A stretch of DNA of 64,000 nucleotides from Prevotella sp. (GCA_017623155.1 JAGAPR010000005.1:55933-119932), one strand, 5' to 3'. Positions 44,470 to 57,136 are shown, numbered from the stretch's first letter. Program-made: numbers and translations. The notes: generated by a model from the letters alone, not told the origin.

Positions 44470-45657
44470 ATGGCTAAAGAGACATTTGTGCGCACCAAAC
44501 CGCACGTAAACATTGGAACTATCGGTCACGTTGACCATGGTAAGACCACTCTTACAGCTGCCATTACAACAGTTTTGGCAAAGAACGGTCTTTCTGAAGT
44601 TAAGTCTTTCGATCAGATTGACAACGCTCCCGAGGAAAAAGAGCGTGGTATCACCATCAACACTTCTCACGTAGAGTATGAGACAGCTACTCGTCACTAT
44701 GCTCACGTAGACTGCCCGGGTCACGCCGACTACGTAAAGAACATGGTAACTGGTGCCGCTCAGATGGATGGTGCAATCATCGTGGTTGCCGCAACAGACG
44801 GTCCTATGCCCCAGACACGTGAGCACGTTCTGCTCGCTCGTCAGGTGAACGTTCCCCGTTTGGTTGTGTTCCTGAACAAGTGCGATATGGTTGAGGACGA
44901 GGAAATGCTCGAACTCGTAGAGATGGAAATGCGCGAGCTTCTCGATCAGTACGAGTATGATGGCGACAACACTCCTATCATCCGCGGTTCTGCTCTTGGT
45001 GCACTGAATGGTGTTGCTAAGTGGGAAGAGAAGGTTATGGAGCTTATGAACGCTGTTGACGAGTGGATCCCGCTGCCTCCGCGTGATACAGACAAGCCTT
45101 TCTTGATGCCTGTTGAGGACGTATTCTCAATCACAGGTCGTGGTACTGTTGCCACAGGTCGTATCGAGACCGGTGTTATCCACGTAGGTGATGAGGTTGA
45201 GTTGCTCGGTCTTGGTGAGGACAAGAAATCGGTTGTTACCGGTGTCGAGATGTTCCGCAAGCTCCTCGATGAGGGTCAGGCCGGTGATAACGTAGGTCTG
45301 TTGCTCCGTGGTATCGACAAGGCTGAAATCAAGCGCGGTATGGTACTTTGCCACCCGGGACAGATTAAGCCGTTCAAGAAGTTCAAGGCTCAGATCTATG
45401 TATTGAAGAAGGAAGAGGGTGGACGTCACACTCCGTTCGGAAACAAGTATCGTCCCCAGTTCTATCTCCGTACTATGGACTGTACCGGTGAAATCTCTCT
45501 GCCGGAAGGCGTTGAAATGGTAATGCCCGGTGACAACGTAACAATCACCGTTGAGCTTATCTACGCCGTTGCATTGAACGTTGGTCTGCGTTTCGCTATC
45601 CGCGAAGGTGGCCGTACGGTAGGTGCAGGTCAGATCACAGAGATCATCGACGATTAA
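44470..45657 (+). CDS. tuf: Elongation factor Tu
   Basis: EF-Tu carries aminoacyl-tRNA to the ribosome. The 395-residue GTPase shows G1 [10 protein letters not shown], the switch region with [13 protein letters not shown]3 [12 protein letters not shown] and G4 NKCDMVED, then domains 2 and 3 ending [17 protein letters not shown]. Codon use is markedly different from the neighbours (many T- and C-ending favoured codons), as in highly expressed genes. It follows four tRNA genes in the conserved order Thr-Tyr-Gly-Thr-tuf-Trp-secE. A hairpin follows it before tRNA-Trp. Confidence 0.98.
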   Translation: MAKETFVRTKPHVNIGTIGHVDHGKTTLTAAITTVLAKNGLSEVKSFDQIDNAPEEKERGITINTSHVEYETATRHYAHVDCPGHADYVKNMVTGAAQMDGAIIVVAATDGPMPQTREHVLLARQVNVPRLVVFLNKCDMVEDEEMLELVEMEMRELLDQYEYDGDNTPIIRGSALGALNGVAKWEEKVMELMNAVDEWIPLPPRDTDKPFLMPVEDVFSITGRGTVATGRIETGVIHVGDEVELLGLGEDKKSVVTGVEMFRKLLDEGQAGDNVGLLLRGIDKAEIKRGMVLCHPGQIKPFKKFKAQIYVLKKEEGGRHTPFGNKYRPQFYLRTMDCTGEISLPEGVEMVMPGDNVTITVELIYAVALNVGLRFAIREGGRTVGAGQITEIIDD

Positions 45658-45716
45658 TAATCGGATACACTCGGGCATGAAAACCATAGTAATGCCTGTG
45701 TAGATAAAATCAAAAA

Positions 45717-45747
45717 GATTCCCGTTCTCTGGGCGGGAATCTATTTT
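45717..45747 (+). terminator. Hairpin between tuf and tRNA-Trp (terminator or attenuator)
   Basis: GATTCCCG (45717-45724) pairs with CGGGAATC (45734-45741) and is followed by TATTTTA. The tRNA-Trp begins just one base later, so it may be a partial terminator or a processing site. Confidence 0.6.
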
Positions 45748-45820
45748 ACGGGATTAGCTCAGTTGGTAGAGCACTGGTCTCCAAAACCAGGTGTCGGGAG
45801 TTCGAGCCTCTCATCCCGTG
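45748..45820 (+). tRNA. tRNA-Trp (CCA)
   Basis: Acceptor ACGGGAT pairs with ATCCCGT; D arm GCTCAGTTGGTAGAGC; anticodon stem CTGGT/ACCAG with loop CTCCAAA gives CCA; T loop TTCGAGC; discriminator G. 73 bases, no encoded CCA. Confidence 0.95.
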
Positions 45821-45837
45821 CTAAAAAAAAGAACGTC

Positions 45838-46029
45838 ATGTTTAAAAGATTTGTGAATTATTGCAAGGCTTGTTACGACGAACTTGCGCATAAGACTACT
45901 TGGCCAACGTTGCCACAACTCACGCACACTGCTGTAATCGTATTATCAGCTTCCTTGGTTATAGCATTGATAGTGTGGGTCATGGATTTGGTTTTCAAGT
46001 TTGTCATGAGTTCTGTTTATCCTAATTAA
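45838..46029 (+). CDS. secE: Preprotein translocase subunit SecE
   Basis: The 63-residue protein has an amphipathic N-terminal part (MFKRFVNYCKACYDEL), the conserved KTTWPTLPQL segment and one transmembrane helix (TAVIVLSASLVIALIVWVMD). SecE clamps SecY in the Sec channel. ATG 45838 is 17 bases after the tRNA-Trp; a start inside the tRNA is not credible. nusG follows 15 bases later. Confidence 0.93.
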   Translation: MFKRFVNYCKACYDELAHKTTWPTLPQLTHTAVIVLSASLVIALIVWVMDLVFKFVMSSVYPN

Positions 46030-46044
46030 TCATTACTATTTGAG

Positions 46045-46590
46045 ATGTCTGAAACAGGAATGAAATGGTATGTACTCCGTGCCGTTAGTGGAAAAGAAGC
46101 GAAAGTCAAGGAATATCTTGAAGCAGCTATCAAACACGACGATGTATTGGCTGCCAATGTGGGTCAGGTCCTCCTGCCTATGGAAAAGTATGCCATGCTT
46201 CGTAACGGCAAGCGTGTAATCAAGGAGAAATTGTTTCTTCCGGGTTATGTGCTTATAGAGGCAAACCTGCAAGGCGAGGTGGCGCACACGTTGCGTTTCA
46301 TGCCTAATGTTTTGGGCTTCTTGGGTGGTTTGGATAATCCGACCCCTTTACGACAGGCTGACATAAACCGTATCCTTGGTACTGCCGAAGAGACAAATAT
46401 CGAGAATGTGGATATGAACATTCCGTATAGTGTGGATGAGACAGTGAAGGTGACGGAAGGACCTTTCAGCGGTTTCAGCGGTGTCATTGAAGAAGTGAAT
46501 GCCGAGAAACGTAAGTTGAAAGTGATGGTTAAGATCTTCGGACGTAAAACTCCGTTGGAATTAAGTTTTATGCAAGTAGAGAAAGAGTAG
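46045..46590 (+). CDS. nusG: Transcription termination/antitermination protein NusG
   Basis: The 181-residue protein has the NGN domain (MKWYVLRAVSGKEAKVKEYL, binds RNA polymerase clamp) and the KOW domain (ETVKVTEGPFSGFSGVIEEV, contacts Rho or ribosomal protein S10). NusG aids elongation and couples transcription to translation. The place between secE and rplK is the one found in most bacteria. Confidence 0.97.
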   Translation: MSETGMKWYVLRAVSGKEAKVKEYLEAAIKHDDVLAANVGQVLLPMEKYAMLRNGKRVIKEKLFLPGYVLIEANLQGEVAHTLRFMPNVLGFLGGLDNPTPLRQADINRILGTAEETNIENVDMNIPYSVDETVKVTEGPFSGFSGVIEEVNAEKRKLKVMVKIFGRKTPLELSFMQVEKE

Positions 46591-46600
46591 GGCGCAAATT

Positions 46601-46659
46601 GTTACGGTGTGCCTGATGCTTTCGTATACGACGGAACAGACGTAAGTCTGCAACGTAAC
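46601..46659 (+). promoter_or_regulatory. Structured leader of rplK, possible L1 autoregulation site
   Basis: GTTACG (46601) pairs with CGTAAC (46654-46659), enclosing CGTATACG and a hairpin CAGAC-GTAA-GTCTG (46637-46650) with a GNRA loop. In many bacteria ribosomal protein L1 binds a leader here to repress rplK-rplA; this shape and the GATGCTTTCG between the helices are consistent with that but do not prove it. Confidence 0.4.
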
Positions 46660-46684
46660 TATAATCAAATTAATTAATAAAGAA

Positions 46685-47125
46685 ATGGCTAAAGAAGTTG
46701 CTGGATTAATCAAATTACAGATTAAAGGTGGCGCAGCGAATCCCTCACCTCCAGTAGGACCTGCATTGGGTTCTAAGGGTATTAACATCATGGGATTCTG
46801 CAAAGAGTTCAACGCCAGAACCCAGGATAAGGCAGGAAAGATACTACCTGTCGTTATCACTTACTACGCTGACAAGTCATTCAGCTTTATAATCAAGACT
46901 CCTCCTGCAGCTGTTCAGCTGAAAGAGGCAGCCAAGGTTAAGAGCGGCTCGGCACAGCCTAACCGAAACAAAGTTGCGACAGTGACTTGGGAACAGGTAA
47001 GAACTATTGCTGAGGACAAAATGAGCGACTTGAATTGCTTTACCGTAGAATCGGCCATGAAGCTGATTGCCGGAACAGCAAGAAGTATGGGTATCACTGT
47101 ACAAGGGGAGTTTCCCGGTAAATAA
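46685..47125 (+). CDS. rplK: 50S ribosomal protein L11
   Basis: The 146-residue protein [40 protein letters not shown] and MGITVQGE is a typical L11. It forms the GTPase-associated centre with 23S rRNA helices 43-44 and is needed for stringent-response sensing and thiopeptide binding. rplA follows 17 bases on. Confidence 0.97.
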   Translation: MAKEVAGLIKLQIKGGAANPSPPVGPALGSKGINIMGFCKEFNARTQDKAGKILPVVITYYADKSFSFIIKTPPAAVQLKEAAKVKSGSAQPNRNKVATVTWEQVRTIAEDKMSDLNCFTVESAMKLIAGTARSMGITVQGEFPGK

Positions 47126-47142
47126 TTAATAACTTCAAGAAA

Positions 47143-47835
47143 ATGAGTAAACTGACAAAAAATCAAAAGTTAGTAGCTGATAAGGTTGAAGCAGGGAAAG
47201 CATACTCTTTGAAAGAAGCGGCAGAACTGGTGAAAGAGATTACTACCACCAAGTTTGACGCATCGCTTGATATTGACGTACGCTTGGGTGTTGATCCGCG
47301 TAAGGCAAACCAGATGGTTCGCGGCGTGGTTTCACTCCCCCACGGAACAGGTAAGGTTACCCGCGTGCTCTGCCTCTGTACACCGGACGCTGAAGCAGCT
47401 GCTAAGGAAGCAGGTGCTGACTACGTTGGTCTTGACGAGTATATCGAGAAGATCAAAGGTGGTTGGACAGATGTTGATGTTATCATAACAATGCCGTCAT
47501 GTATGGGTAAGATTGGTGCGTTGGGTCGTGTTCTCGGTCCCCGCGGATTGATGCCTAACCCAAAGAGTGGTACTGTGACAATGGATGTTGCCAAGGCAGT
47601 AAAGGAAGTAAAGCAAGGTAAAATCGATTTCAAGGTTGATAAGGCCGGTATCGTGCACACGTCAATCGGTAAGGTATCGTTTACCGCTGATAAAATCTAT
47701 GATAACGCGAAGGAATTCATCCAGACCATTATCAAATTGAAACCTGCCGCTGCTAAAGGTACATATATTAAGAGTATCTTTATATCAAGCACCATGAGTA
47801 AGGGTGTAAAGGTAGATCCTAAATCAGTTGAATAA
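47143..47835 (+). CDS. rplA: 50S ribosomal protein L1
   Basis: The 230-residue protein has the two-domain L1 pattern, with [38 protein letters not shown] and [10 protein letters not shown]. It builds the L1 stalk that helps deacylated tRNA leave the E site and often represses its own mRNA. Confidence 0.97.
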   Translation: MSKLTKNQKLVADKVEAGKAYSLKEAAELVKEITTTKFDASLDIDVRLGVDPRKANQMVRGVVSLPHGTGKVTRVLCLCTPDAEAAAKEAGADYVGLDEYIEKIKGGWTDVDVIITMPSCMGKIGALGRVLGPRGLMPNPKSGTVTMDVAKAVKEVKQGKIDFKVDKAGIVHTSIGKVSFTADKIYDNAKEFIQTIIKLKPAAAKGTYIKSIFISSTMSKGVKVDPKSVE

Positions 47836-47855
47836 CTCGTTAAAAGTTTAGTAAA

Positions 47856-48374
47856 ATGAAAAAGGAATTAAAAGATACTATAATCGTAGAACTTGGAGAG
47901 AAGTTGAAAGAGTATCCGCATTTTTATTTGGTTGACATAACCGGATTGAATGCAGAGAAAACAAGCAATCTCCGCCGTAAATGTTTCAAGAGCGATATCA
48001 AGATGGTTGTCGTGAAGAATACTCTTCTCCATAGAGCGTTCATGGCATCAGACGTTGATTTCGAGCCGTTCTATGGCTGCTTGAAAGGAAGTACGGCCGT
48101 AATGTTCACAAATACGGCGAATGTACCGGCAAAATTGCTCAAGGAATATCAGAAGGAAGGTATCCCGGCACTTAAAGCGGCTTATGCCGAAGAGAGCTTG
48201 TTCGTGGGTGCTGACAAACTTGAGGAATTGGCAGCTTTGAAGAGCAAGAACGAACTTATTGCAGATGTTGTGGCTTTGCTGCAATCTCCGGCAAAGAATG
48301 TCGTTTCTGCTTTGCAGTCAGGCGCAAACACCATCCACGGTGTGCTGAAGACTTTAGGCGAGCGTCCTGAGTAA
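47856..48374 (+). CDS. rplJ: 50S ribosomal protein L10
   Basis: The 172-residue protein (ELGEKLKEYPHFYLVDITG, SNLRRKCFKSDIKMVVVKNT) anchors L7/L12 dimers through its C-terminal helix to the stalk base. It is 20 bases after rplA, too short for a separate long leader, so L10 control, if any, must act on the junction. rplL follows after 73 bases. Confidence 0.97.
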   Translation: MKKELKDTIIVELGEKLKEYPHFYLVDITGLNAEKTSNLRRKCFKSDIKMVVVKNTLLHRAFMASDVDFEPFYGCLKGSTAVMFTNTANVPAKLLKEYQKEGIPALKAAYAEESLFVGADKLEELAALKSKNELIADVVALLQSPAKNVVSALQSGANTIHGVLKTLGERPE

Positions 48375-48447
48375 AAACTTGGCTTAGTGCCTTACAGTTT
48401 AAAAGTCAAATAATTCAACATTAAAAAACATTAAAATTTTAAATAAA

Positions 48448-48828
48448 ATGGCAGATATTAAAGCTATTGCTGAAGAGTTAGTAAATCTTACAGTTAAGGA
48501 AGTAAACGAGTTGGCAACAGTCCTGAAGGACGAGTATGGAATTGAGCCCGCCGCTGCAGCTGTTGCTGTTGCTGCCGGTCCTGCTGCTGGTGGCGCTGCT
48601 GCCGCAGCTGAGGAGAAAACTTCTTTCGACGTAGTTCTGAAAGAGGCCGGTGCTGCTAAATTGCAGGTTGTAAAGGCTGTTAAAGAGGCTTGCGGTCTTG
48701 GTTTGAAAGAGGCTAAGGATCTTGTAGACGGTGCTCCTTCTACATTGAAAGAGGGTCTGTCTAAGGACGAGGCTGAGAACTTGAAGAAGGCAATCGAGGC
48801 TTCTGGCGCAGTAGTTGAGCTCAAATAA
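48448..48828 (+). CDS. rplL: 50S ribosomal protein L7/L12
   Basis: The 126-residue acidic protein has the N-terminal dimerising part ([20 protein letters not shown]), an Ala-rich hinge (about 37-52), and the factor-binding C-terminal domain with [19 protein letters not shown]. Present in several copies per ribosome, it stimulates the GTPases of translation. A hairpin separates it from rpoB. Confidence 0.97.
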   Translation: MADIKAIAEELVNLTVKEVNELATVLKDEYGIEPAAAAVAVAAGPAAGGAAAAAEEKTSFDVVLKEAGAAKLQVVKAVKEACGLGLKEAKDLVDGAPSTLKEGLSKDEAENLKKAIEASGAVVELK

Positions 48829-48848
48829 TATAGTGCGCAACAATATTT

Positions 48849-48886
48849 AATGGTTAAGGATCTCTCAGTAGGAGATTCTTAACCAT
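48849..48886 (+). terminator. Attenuator-type hairpin between rplL and rpoB
   Basis: AATGGTTAAGGATCTC pairs (one wobble) with GAGATTCTTAACCATT around a TCAGTAG loop and is followed by TTGTG, a short T-run. A partial terminator here would lower rpoBC relative to the ribosomal genes, as known in other bacteria. Confidence 0.65.
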
Positions 48887-48954
48887 TTTGTGTCTTTTAC
48901 AATATACAACAAGACAAAAACGGGATTATGCCCGTTATAAGATAAATTCATTTT

Positions 48955-51900
48955 ATGGCTTCAAAAATAATAGACAACAGAGTAAATTTTGGCAGCGTCA
49001 AGAATCCGATGCCGTTCCCGGATTTCCTCGATGTGCAATTAAAGTCTTTCAAGGACTTCCTGCAATTAGACACTCCGCCTGAGGAACGCAAGAATGACGG
49101 TTTATATAAGGTGTTCTCGGAGAACTTCCCTATTACCGATACGAGAAACAATTTCGTTCTTGAGTTCTTGGATTACTATATCGACCCGCCCCGCTACACC
49201 ATTGACGAGTGTTTGGAGCGCGGATTGACATATAGCGTACCTTTGAAGGCTAAGTTGAAACTTTATTGTACGGATCCTGACCATGAAGATTTCGGTACGG
49301 TTATTCAAGATGTGTTCCTCGGCCCCATTCCTTATATGACGGAAAACGGCACGTTTGTCATTAATGGTGCCGAGCGTGTTGTGGTATCACAGCTGCATCG
49401 TTCGCCGGGAGTATTCTTCGGTCAAAGCGTACATGCCAACGGCTCTTTGTTGTATTCGGCGCGTATAATTCCTTTCAAGGGCTCTTGGATTGAGTTTGCG
49501 ACGGATATCAACAATGTGATGTATGCCTATATTGACAGAAAGAAGAAGTTGCCGGTAACGACTCTTCTTCGTGCCATTGGTTTTGAAGCCGACAAGGACA
49601 TTCTTCGTATATTCGATTTGGCCGATGAGGTTAAGGTAAATAAGACGAATATAAAGAAGTATATCGGAAGTAAGTTGGCCGCACGTGTATTGAAGAGTTG
49701 GAACGAAGATTTCGTTGACGAAGATACGGGCGAGGTTGTTTCCATCGAGCGTAATGAGGTAATCATGGAGCGCGAGACCGAAATTACCGAGGATAACATG
49801 AATGAAATATTGGAGAGCGGCGCACAGACGATACTCGTTCATAAGGATGAGTCGGTGGCGCAAGACTATTCCATCATATTCAATACCTTGCAAAAGGACC
49901 CGAGCAACTCGGAGAAAGAGGCCGTGCTGTATATTTACCGCCAGTTGCGTAATGCCGACCCTGCCGATGATGCAAGTGCGCGTGAGGTTATCCAAAACCT
50001 ATTCTTCTCTGATAAGCGATACGACTTGGGTGATGTAGGTCGCTATCGTATAAACAAGAAATTGGGCCTCAATACCGAAATGGATGTTCGTGTCCTTACC
50101 AAAGAAGATATAATAGAGATTATCAAGTATTTGATACAGCTGATAAACTCAAAGGCCACGGTAGACGATATCGACCACTTGTCAAACCGTCGTGTACGCA
50201 CTGTTGGCGAGCAGTTGAGCAATCAGTTCTCAATCGGTCTGGCACGTATGAGCCGTACAATTCGCGAACGAATGAATGTGCGCGACAATGAGGTGTTTAC
50301 TCCCACAGACTTGATAAACGCAAAAACAGTGTCGAGTGTCATAAACTCATTCTTCGGTACCAATCCGTTGTCACAGTTTATGGATCAGACCAACCCGCTT
50401 GCCGAGGTGACTCACAAGCGTCGTCTGTCTGCCCTTGGCCCCGGCGGTTTGTCTCGTGAGCGTGCAGGATTTGAAGTGCGTGACGTTCACTATACACACT
50501 ACGGCCGTTTGTGTCCTATCGAGAGTCCTGAAGGTCCTAACATCGGACTTATCTCTTCTCTTTGTGTATATGCGAAGATTAATGAGCTTGGTTTCATCGA
50601 GACTCCTTATCGTAAGATAGAGAATGGTGTGGCCAATCTTAACAATGATGATATTGTATATCTCACAGCTGAAGAGGAAGAAGACCATGTGATAGGTCAG
50701 GGTAACGCTCCGCTTAATGATGACGGAACGTTTATCCGTGAGGTTGTAAAGTGTCGTCAGGATGCTGATTTCCCGGTTGTTCCGCCGTCACAGGTAGACC
50801 TTATGGATGTGTCTCCCCAGCAGATTGCTTCTATCGCGGCTTCTCTTATCCCGTTCTTGGAGCATGACGATGCCCACCGTGCGCTGATGGGTTCTAACAT
50901 GATGCGTCAGGCTGTGCCTTTGCTTCATAACGAGGCTCCTATCGTCGGAACAGGTATAGAGAAACAAGTTTGTGAGAATTCTCGCACGATGGTAACAGCA
51001 GAAGGTGATGGCGTCGTGGAATATGTTGACGCTACCACTATTCGTATCCTTTACGATCGCACGGAAGATGAAGAGTTCGTAAGTTTTGAGCCGGCTTTGA
51101 AAGAATACAGAGTGGCAAAATTCCGTCGTACGAACCAAAATATGACAATAGACCTGCGGCCTATATGTAATAAAGGACAGCGCGTGAAAAAGGGTGATAT
51201 CCTTACGGAGGGATATGCAACCGAGAATGGAGAATTGGCTCTCGGACGTAATCTTCTTGTAGCTTACATGCCTTGGAAAGGATACAACTATGAGGATGCT
51301 ATCGTTCTTAACGAGCGAATTGTGCGTGATGACGTGTTGACATCAGTTCATGTAGATGAATATTCACTTGATGTTCGCGAGACAAAGCGCGGTGTAGAAG
51401 AATTTACCAGTGACATACCGAACGTCAGTGAGGAGGCCACAAAAGATTTGGATGATAACGGTATCATTCGTGTTGGCGCCCGTGTTGAGCCCGGTGACAT
51501 ACTTATCGGTAAGATTTCTCCGAAAGGTGAGAGCGATCCGTCACCGGAGGAGAAGTTGCTGCGTGCGATATTTGGCGACAAGGCCGGTGACGTGAAAGAC
51601 TCTTCGCTCAAAGCAAATCCGTCTTTGACAGGTGTTGTTATTGACAAAAAACTGTTTGCACGTGCCATAAAGAATCGTCAGACGAAGCAGCAAGACAAAG
51701 TCATTCTTGCGAAGATAGACGAGGAATACGAGGCAAAGGTGGACGATTTGAAAGACATCTTGGTTGACAAGCTCCTTGCTTTGACAGAAAATAAGGTGTC
51801 ACAGGGTGTTAAAGACTATACCGGAGCGGAGATAATCACTAAGGGTAGCAAGTTTACAATGACCAATTTGAAAAATCTCGAATACGGAGATGTTCAGATT

Positions 51901-52767
51901 AGTAATTGGACTGATGATGAGCATAACAACGGACTCATTGCCAAGTTGATAATAAACTACATGAAGAAATACAAACTTCTTGATGCAGAGATGAAGCGCA
52001 AGAAGTTTGCCATAACAATCGGCGACGAGTTACCATCAGGCATATTACAGATGGCAAAGGTTTATGTTGCCAAGAAACGTAAGATTGGCGTTGGAGACAA
52101 ACTTGCCGGCCGTCATGGTAATAAAGGTATTGTATCAAAAGTTGTCCGTCAGGAAGATATGCCTTTCCTTGAAGACGGTCGCCCCGTAGATTTGGTTTTA
52201 AATCCCCTTGGTGTGCCTTCTCGTATGAACCTCGGTCAGATATTCGAGGCAATCCTTGGTGCGGCAGGCAAGAAACTCGGCGTGAAATTCGCCACTCCGA
52301 TTTTTGACGGAGCGAAACTTGAAGACCTCGCAGAATGGACAGACAAGGCCGGACTGCCACACTTGTGTTCTACTCATCTTTATGATGGTGAAACCGGTGA
52401 GCGTTTCGACCAGCCGGCTACTGTCGGTATTACCTACTTCCTTAAACTTGGTCACATGGTTGAGGACAAGATGCACGCCCGCTCGATAGGTCCGTACTCA
52501 CTTATTACGCAGCAGCCTCTTGGTGGTAAAGCGCAATTTGGTGGTCAGCGTTTCGGAGAGATGGAGGTCTGGGCACTTGAAGCGTTCGGCGCAAGCCATG
52601 TTCTTCAAGAGATACTTACCGTCAAATCTGATGATGTTGTCGGACGTAGTAAGGCATACGAGGCTATTGTTAAGGGAGAACCGATGCCTGCTCCCGGTAT
52701 TCCGGAGTCGCTCAATGTGCTTTTGCATGAGTTGAAAGGTCTCGGTTTGAGTGTAACTCTCGATTAA
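48955..52767 (+). CDS. rpoB: RNA polymerase subunit beta
   Basis: The 1270-residue subunit is complete. The rifampicin region reads [16 protein letters not shown] then LSALGPGG (about 475-500), with the Asp, His and Ser usually mutated in resistance all in wild form. Other signatures are [12 protein letters not shown] and the C-terminal [20 protein letters not shown]. The beta subunit forms half of the active-site cleft. It is 40 bases ahead of rpoC. Codon use is less biased than tuf but similar to rpoC. Confidence 0.98.
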   Translation: MASKIIDNRVNFGSVKNPMPFPDFLDVQLKSFKDFLQLDTPPEERKNDGLYKVFSENFPITDTRNNFVLEFLDYYIDPPRYTIDECLERGLTYSVPLKAKLKLYCTDPDHEDFGTVIQDVFLGPIPYMTENGTFVINGAERVVVSQLHRSPGVFFGQSVHANGSLLYSARIIPFKGSWIEFATDINNVMYAYIDRKKKLPVTTLLRAIGFEADKDILRIFDLADEVKVNKTNIKKYIGSKLAARVLKSWNEDFVDEDTGEVVSIERNEVIMERETEITEDNMNEILESGAQTILVHKDESVAQDYSIIFNTLQKDPSNSEKEAVLYIYRQLRNADPADDASAREVIQNLFFSDKRYDLGDVGRYRINKKLGLNTEMDVRVLTKEDIIEIIKYLIQLINSKATVDDIDHLSNRRVRTVGEQLSNQFSIGLARMSRTIRERMNVRDNEVFTPTDLINAKTVSSVINSFFGTNPLSQFMDQTNPLAEVTHKRRLSALGPGGLSRERAGFEVRDVHYTHYGRLCPIESPEGPNIGLISSLCVYAKINELGFIETPYRKIENGVANLNNDDIVYLTAEEEEDHVIGQGNAPLNDDGTFIREVVKCRQDADFPVVPPSQVDLMDVSPQQIASIAASLIPFLEHDDAHRALMGSNMMRQAVPLLHNEAPIVGTGIEKQVCENSRTMVTAEGDGVVEYVDATTIRILYDRTEDEEFVSFEPALKEYRVAKFRRTNQNMTIDLRPICNKGQRVKKGDILTEGYATENGELALGRNLLVAYMPWKGYNYEDAIVLNERIVRDDVLTSVHVDEYSLDVRETKRGVEEFTSDIPNVSEEATKDLDDNGIIRVGARVEPGDILIGKISPKGESDPSPEEKLLRAIFGDKAGDVKDSSLKANPSLTGVVIDKKLFARAIKNRQTKQQDKVILAKIDEEYEAKVDDLKDILVDKLLALTENKVSQGVKDYTGAEIITKGSKFTMTNLKNLEYGDVQISNWTDDEHNNGLIAKLIINYMKKYKLLDAEMKRKKFAITIGDELPSGILQMAKVYVAKKRKIGVGDKLAGRHGNKGIVSKVVRQEDMPFLEDGRPVDLVLNPLGVPSRMNLGQIFEAILGAAGKKLGVKFATPIFDGAKLEDLAEWTDKAGLPHLCSTHLYDGETGERFDQPATVGITYFLKLGHMVEDKMHARSIGPYSLITQQPLGGKAQFGGQRFGEMEVWALEAFGASHVLQEILTVKSDDVVGRSKAYEAIVKGEPMPAPGIPESLNVLLHELKGLGLSVTLD

Positions 52768-52807
52768 TCAAGCAACTCTTTACATAAATAATATATACAA
52801 AGAAAAT

Positions 52808-55800
52808 ATGGCTTTCAAAAAAGAATCAAAGATAAAGAGTAATTTCACTAAGATTACCATAGGACTTGCGTCTCCCGAAGAGATTTTGGAAAGTTCTTTT
52901 GGTGAGGTGACCAAACCGGAAACAATCAACTACCGCACATACAAACCTGAGCGTGACGGCTTGTTCTGTGAGCGTATTTTTGGTCCTACAAAGGATTATG
53001 AGTGTGCTTGTGGCAAATATAAACGTATTCGTTATAAGGGTATAGTCTGTGACAGATGTGGTGTTGAGGTTACGGAAAAGAAAGTTCGTAGAGAGCGTAC
53101 CGGTCATATCGAATTGGTTGTGCCGGTGGCTCATATATGGTATTTCCGTTCATTGCCAAATAAGATAGGCTATTTGCTTGGCTTGCCCACAAAGAAACTT
53201 GATGCAATTATCTACTATGAGCGTTACGTTGTCATTCAGCCGGGTGTGATGGCTGGCAGGAAAGACGCGGAAGGTAATGATGCGGTAGGTTCAAATATGT
53301 TCGATCTTCTTTCCGAAGATGATTATAACGATATTCTGGACAATCAGCTGCCGCCGGAGAATGCATATCTTGACGACAGCGATCCGAACAAGTTTATAGC
53401 AAAGATGGGTGCAGAAGCCATCTACGATCTTTTGCTTAGGTTAGATTTGGATTCATTGTCATACGAGTTGCGTGACCGTGCAAACAGCGATACTTCCGTG
53501 CAGCGCAAGAATGAAGCACTTAAGCGTTTGCAGGTTGTCGAGGCATTCCGTTCAAGCAAGGATATTAATCATCCGGAATGGATGATAATGAAAATCATCC
53601 CTGTTATTCCGCCTGAACTTCGCCCGTTGGTACCGTTGGATGGCGGCCGTTTTGCCACGACAGACCTTAACGACCTTTATCGTCGTGTGATAATACGTAA
53701 CAATCGTTTGAAGAGACTTGTGGAGATAAAGGCTCCCGAGGTTATTCTTCGAAACGAGAAGCGTATGTTGCAGGAAGCCGTCGACAGCTTGTTCGACAAT
53801 TCCCGCAAGAGCAGTGCGGTGAAGAGCGACAGCAACCGTCCTTTGAAATCGCTTTCAGACTCATTGAAAGGTAAGCAGGGACGCTTCCGCCAGAACCTTC
53901 TCGGTAAGCGTGTCGACTATTCGGCTCGTTCGGTTATCGTTGTAGGTCCGGAATTGAAGATGGGCGAGTGCGGTCTGCCTAAGTTGATGGCTGCCGAGCT
54001 TTACAAGCCGTTCATCATCCGTAAGCTCATCGAGCGTGGTATCGTTAAGACTGTCAAAAGTGCCAAGAAGATTGTCGATCGCCGTGAACCGGTTATTTGG
54101 GATATTCTTGAGAATGTGATGAAAGGTCATCCCGTGCTTCTCAACCGTGCCCCGACACTTCACCGTCTCGGTATTCAGGCATTCCAACCCAAACTTATTG
54201 AGGGTAAGGCAATCCAGTTGCACCCGTTGGCATGTACGGCGTTCAATGCCGACTTCGACGGCGACCAGATGGCTGTTCACCTCCCGTTGGGCAATGAGGC
54301 CGTGCTCGAAGCGCAGATATTGATGCTTCAAAGCCACAATATCCTCAATCCTGCCAATGGTGCTCCTATCACAGTGCCTTCTCAGGATATGGTGCTCGGA
54401 CTCTATTACATCACCAAGATACGTCCCGGAGCAAAAGGTGAGGGACTCACGTTCTATGGCCCCGAGGAAGCAATCATCGCCCATAACGAAGGCCGTTGCG
54501 ATTTGCATGCTCAAGTACGCGTAATCGTTAAAGACCTTGACGATAACGGTAATCTTGTAGACAAGATGGTAGAGACCTCCGTCGGCCGTGTGATTGTAAA
54601 CGGAATAATACCGGATGAAGTAGGATTTGTAAATAAGGTCATTTCCAAGAAGAGTTTGCGCGACATTATTGCAGATGTTATTAAGTCCGTCGGTTTTGCC
54701 GAGGCTTGCGAGTTCCTCGACGGAATAAAGAACCTTGGTTATCGCATGGCATATCTTGCAGGACTTTCTTTCAACCTCGATGACATAATCATTCCTGAAG
54801 AAAAGGCTACGCTTGTGGAGCGAGGAAATGAAGAAATCCGGCAGATTACCGAGAACTATAATATGGGATTTATCACCGATACCGAGCGTTACAATCAGGT
54901 TATCGATACATGGACTCATATCAACAACGATCTCGGCAATGTGCTTATGAAAGAAATGACCGAGGCCGACCAAGGATTTAACGCTGTGTTCATGATGCTT
55001 GATTCCGGTGCCCGTGGTTCAAAAGATCAGATACGTCAGTTGTCAGGTATGCGCGGACTTATGGCCAAGCCACAAAAGGCCGGTGCCGAGGGTGCCCAGA
55101 TTATCGAGAACCCGATTCTTTCAAACTTCAAGGAGGGAATGTCCGTGCTCGAATACTTTATTTCAACCCACGGTGCTCGTAAGGGTCTTGCCGATACCGC
55201 CATGAAAACGGCCGACGCCGGATATCTTACACGTCGTCTTGTAGACGTTTCGCATGATGTCATTATCTCTGAAGAAGATTGCGGCACATTGCGCGGACTT
55301 GTATGCACGGCGTTGAAAAATGGCGATGAGGTTATATCCACTCTTTATGAGCGCATTCTCGGTCGCGTTACCGTTCACGATATCATCCATCCCACTACCG
55401 GCGAGAAGATATTGTCTGCCGGCGAGGAGATTACGGAAGCTGCGGCTCAGATAATAGAAGACTCGCCTATCGAGAGCGTTGAAATTCGTTCGGTGCTCAC
55501 TTGCGAGAGCAAGCACGGTGTTTGTATGAAGTGTTACGGACGCAACCTTGCCACCCGCCGTATGGTACAGAAAGGCGAGGCCGTCGGCGTAATCGCCGCT
55601 CAGGCTATCGGTGAGCCGGGTACTCAGCTTACTCTTCGTACGTTCCACGCCGGTGGTGTGGCTGCCAATGCCGCTGCCAACGCGTCTATCGTGGCAAAGA
55701 ACGACAGCCGCATAGAGTTCGAAGAGTTGCGCACAGTGCCTTTTGAAGAGGAAGGTCGCAAGTGCGAGATGGTTGTCAGCCGTCTTGGAGAGATTCGTTT

Positions 55801-57136
55801 CGTTGATGCAAATACGAATATCATATTGTCTACGATGAACGTTCCTTACGGTTCGTCACTCTATTATAAGACCGGTGACGTTGTTTCCAAGGGCGACAAG
55901 ATAGCCCAGTGGGACCCGTTCAATGCCGTTATCGTTACCGAGTATGCCGGAACATTGAAGTTTAATGATGTTGTCGAAGGTGTGACGTTCCGTTCTGAAA
56001 CCGACGAGACAACCGGCTTGACAGAGAAGATTATCACTGAGTCAAAGGATAAGTCGAAAGTTCCTACTTGCGATATCCTCGATGCCAGTGGCAAGAAGAT
56101 AGGTACGTATAACTTCCCTGTGGGTGGTCACGTGGTGGTTGAAGACGGCCAGACCGTCAAGACCGGTGAAACGCTTGTCAAGATTCCTCGTGCCGTTGGT
56201 AAGGCCGGCGATATCACGGGAGGTCTTCCCCGTGTCACCGAGCTCTTCGAGGCGCGCAACCCGTCAAATCCTGCCGTTGTATCCGAAATCGACGGTGAGG
56301 TTACAATGGGCAAGGTTAAGCGCGGTAACCGTGAGATTGTCGTCACTTCCAAGACCGGTGAGCAGCGCAAATATCTTGTTTCCCTGTCGAAGCAAATCCT
56401 TGTTCAGGAACATGATGCCGTGCGTGCGGGCACTCCGCTTTCCGACGGTGTCATCACTCCGGCCGATATCCTTGCCATCAAAGGCCCGACCGCTGTTCAG
56501 GAGTATATCGTCAACGAGGTTCAGGATGTATATCGTTTGCAAGGTGTGAAGATAAACGACAAACACTTCGAGATAATCGTGCGTCAGATGATGCGCAAGG
56601 TACAAATCAATGACCCGGGCGATACATCGTTCCTCGAACTCGAGATTGTCGACAAACTCGACTTTGCCGAGGAGAACGACCGTATATGGGGTAAGAAAGT
56701 GGTAATCGATGCCGGTGACAGTGAGAATATGAAAGCCGGTCAGATTGTCACGGCACGCAAGCTCCGTGACGAGAACTCGTCACTCAAGCGTCGCGACCTC
56801 CGTGTCGTTCAGGTGCGCGATGCTGTGCCAGCCACGTCTACACAGATACTTCAAGGTATTACTCGTGCCGCTTTGCAGACAAAGAGTTTCATGTCTGCCG
56901 CTTCGTTCCAAGAGACTACCAAGGTGCTCAACGAGGCAGCTATCCGCAGAAAGGTAGACCGTCTCGAGGGTATGAAAGAGAATGTTATCTGTGGTCATCC
57001 CATTCCTGCCGGTACCGGTCTGCGTGAGTACGATAAGATTATTGTCGGTTCCAAAGAAGATTACGACCGCATCATGGCCAATCGCAAGAATGTTCTCGAC
57101 TTTGCCGAGGAGACGGTGGAAGCATCAAAGGACTAA
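52808..57136 (+). CDS. rpoC: RNA polymerase subunit beta'
   Basis: The 1442-residue subunit shows the N-terminal zinc ribbon (CACGKYKR and CDRCGVEVT), the lid and rudder region, the catalytic [12 protein letters not shown] (about 480-491) that holds magnesium, the trigger-loop/bridge-helix area ([11 protein letters not shown]) and a second zinc site with [14 protein letters not shown]. It makes the catalytic half of the enzyme with beta. A clear terminator follows 28 bases after the stop. Confidence 0.98.
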   Translation: MAFKKESKIKSNFTKITIGLASPEEILESSFGEVTKPETINYRTYKPERDGLFCERIFGPTKDYECACGKYKRIRYKGIVCDRCGVEVTEKKVRRERTGHIELVVPVAHIWYFRSLPNKIGYLLGLPTKKLDAIIYYERYVVIQPGVMAGRKDAEGNDAVGSNMFDLLSEDDYNDILDNQLPPENAYLDDSDPNKFIAKMGAEAIYDLLLRLDLDSLSYELRDRANSDTSVQRKNEALKRLQVVEAFRSSKDINHPEWMIMKIIPVIPPELRPLVPLDGGRFATTDLNDLYRRVIIRNNRLKRLVEIKAPEVILRNEKRMLQEAVDSLFDNSRKSSAVKSDSNRPLKSLSDSLKGKQGRFRQNLLGKRVDYSARSVIVVGPELKMGECGLPKLMAAELYKPFIIRKLIERGIVKTVKSAKKIVDRREPVIWDILENVMKGHPVLLNRAPTLHRLGIQAFQPKLIEGKAIQLHPLACTAFNADFDGDQMAVHLPLGNEAVLEAQILMLQSHNILNPANGAPITVPSQDMVLGLYYITKIRPGAKGEGLTFYGPEEAIIAHNEGRCDLHAQVRVIVKDLDDNGNLVDKMVETSVGRVIVNGIIPDEVGFVNKVISKKSLRDIIADVIKSVGFAEACEFLDGIKNLGYRMAYLAGLSFNLDDIIIPEEKATLVERGNEEIRQITENYNMGFITDTERYNQVIDTWTHINNDLGNVLMKEMTEADQGFNAVFMMLDSGARGSKDQIRQLSGMRGLMAKPQKAGAEGAQIIENPILSNFKEGMSVLEYFISTHGARKGLADTAMKTADAGYLTRRLVDVSHDVIISEEDCGTLRGLVCTALKNGDEVISTLYERILGRVTVHDIIHPTTGEKILSAGEEITEAAAQIIEDSPIESVEIRSVLTCESKHGVCMKCYGRNLATRRMVQKGEAVGVIAAQAIGEPGTQLTLRTFHAGGVAANAAANASIVAKNDSRIEFEELRTVPFEEEGRKCEMVVSRLGEIRFVDANTNIILSTMNVPYGSSLYYKTGDVVSKGDKIAQWDPFNAVIVTEYAGTLKFNDVVEGVTFRSETDETTGLTEKIITESKDKSKVPTCDILDASGKKIGTYNFPVGGHVVVEDGQTVKTGETLVKIPRAVGKAGDITGGLPRVTELFEARNPSNPAVVSEIDGEVTMGKVKRGNREIVVTSKTGEQRKYLVSLSKQILVQEHDAVRAGTPLSDGVITPADILAIKGPTAVQEYIVNEVQDVYRLQGVKINDKHFEIIVRQMMRKVQINDPGDTSFLELEIVDKLDFAEENDRIWGKKVVIDAGDSENMKAGQIVTARKLRDENSSLKRRDLRVVQVRDAVPATSTQILQGITRAALQTKSFMSAASFQETTKVLNEAAIRRKVDRLEGMKENVICGHPIPAGTGLREYDKIIVGSKEDYDRIMANRKNVLDFAEETVEASKD

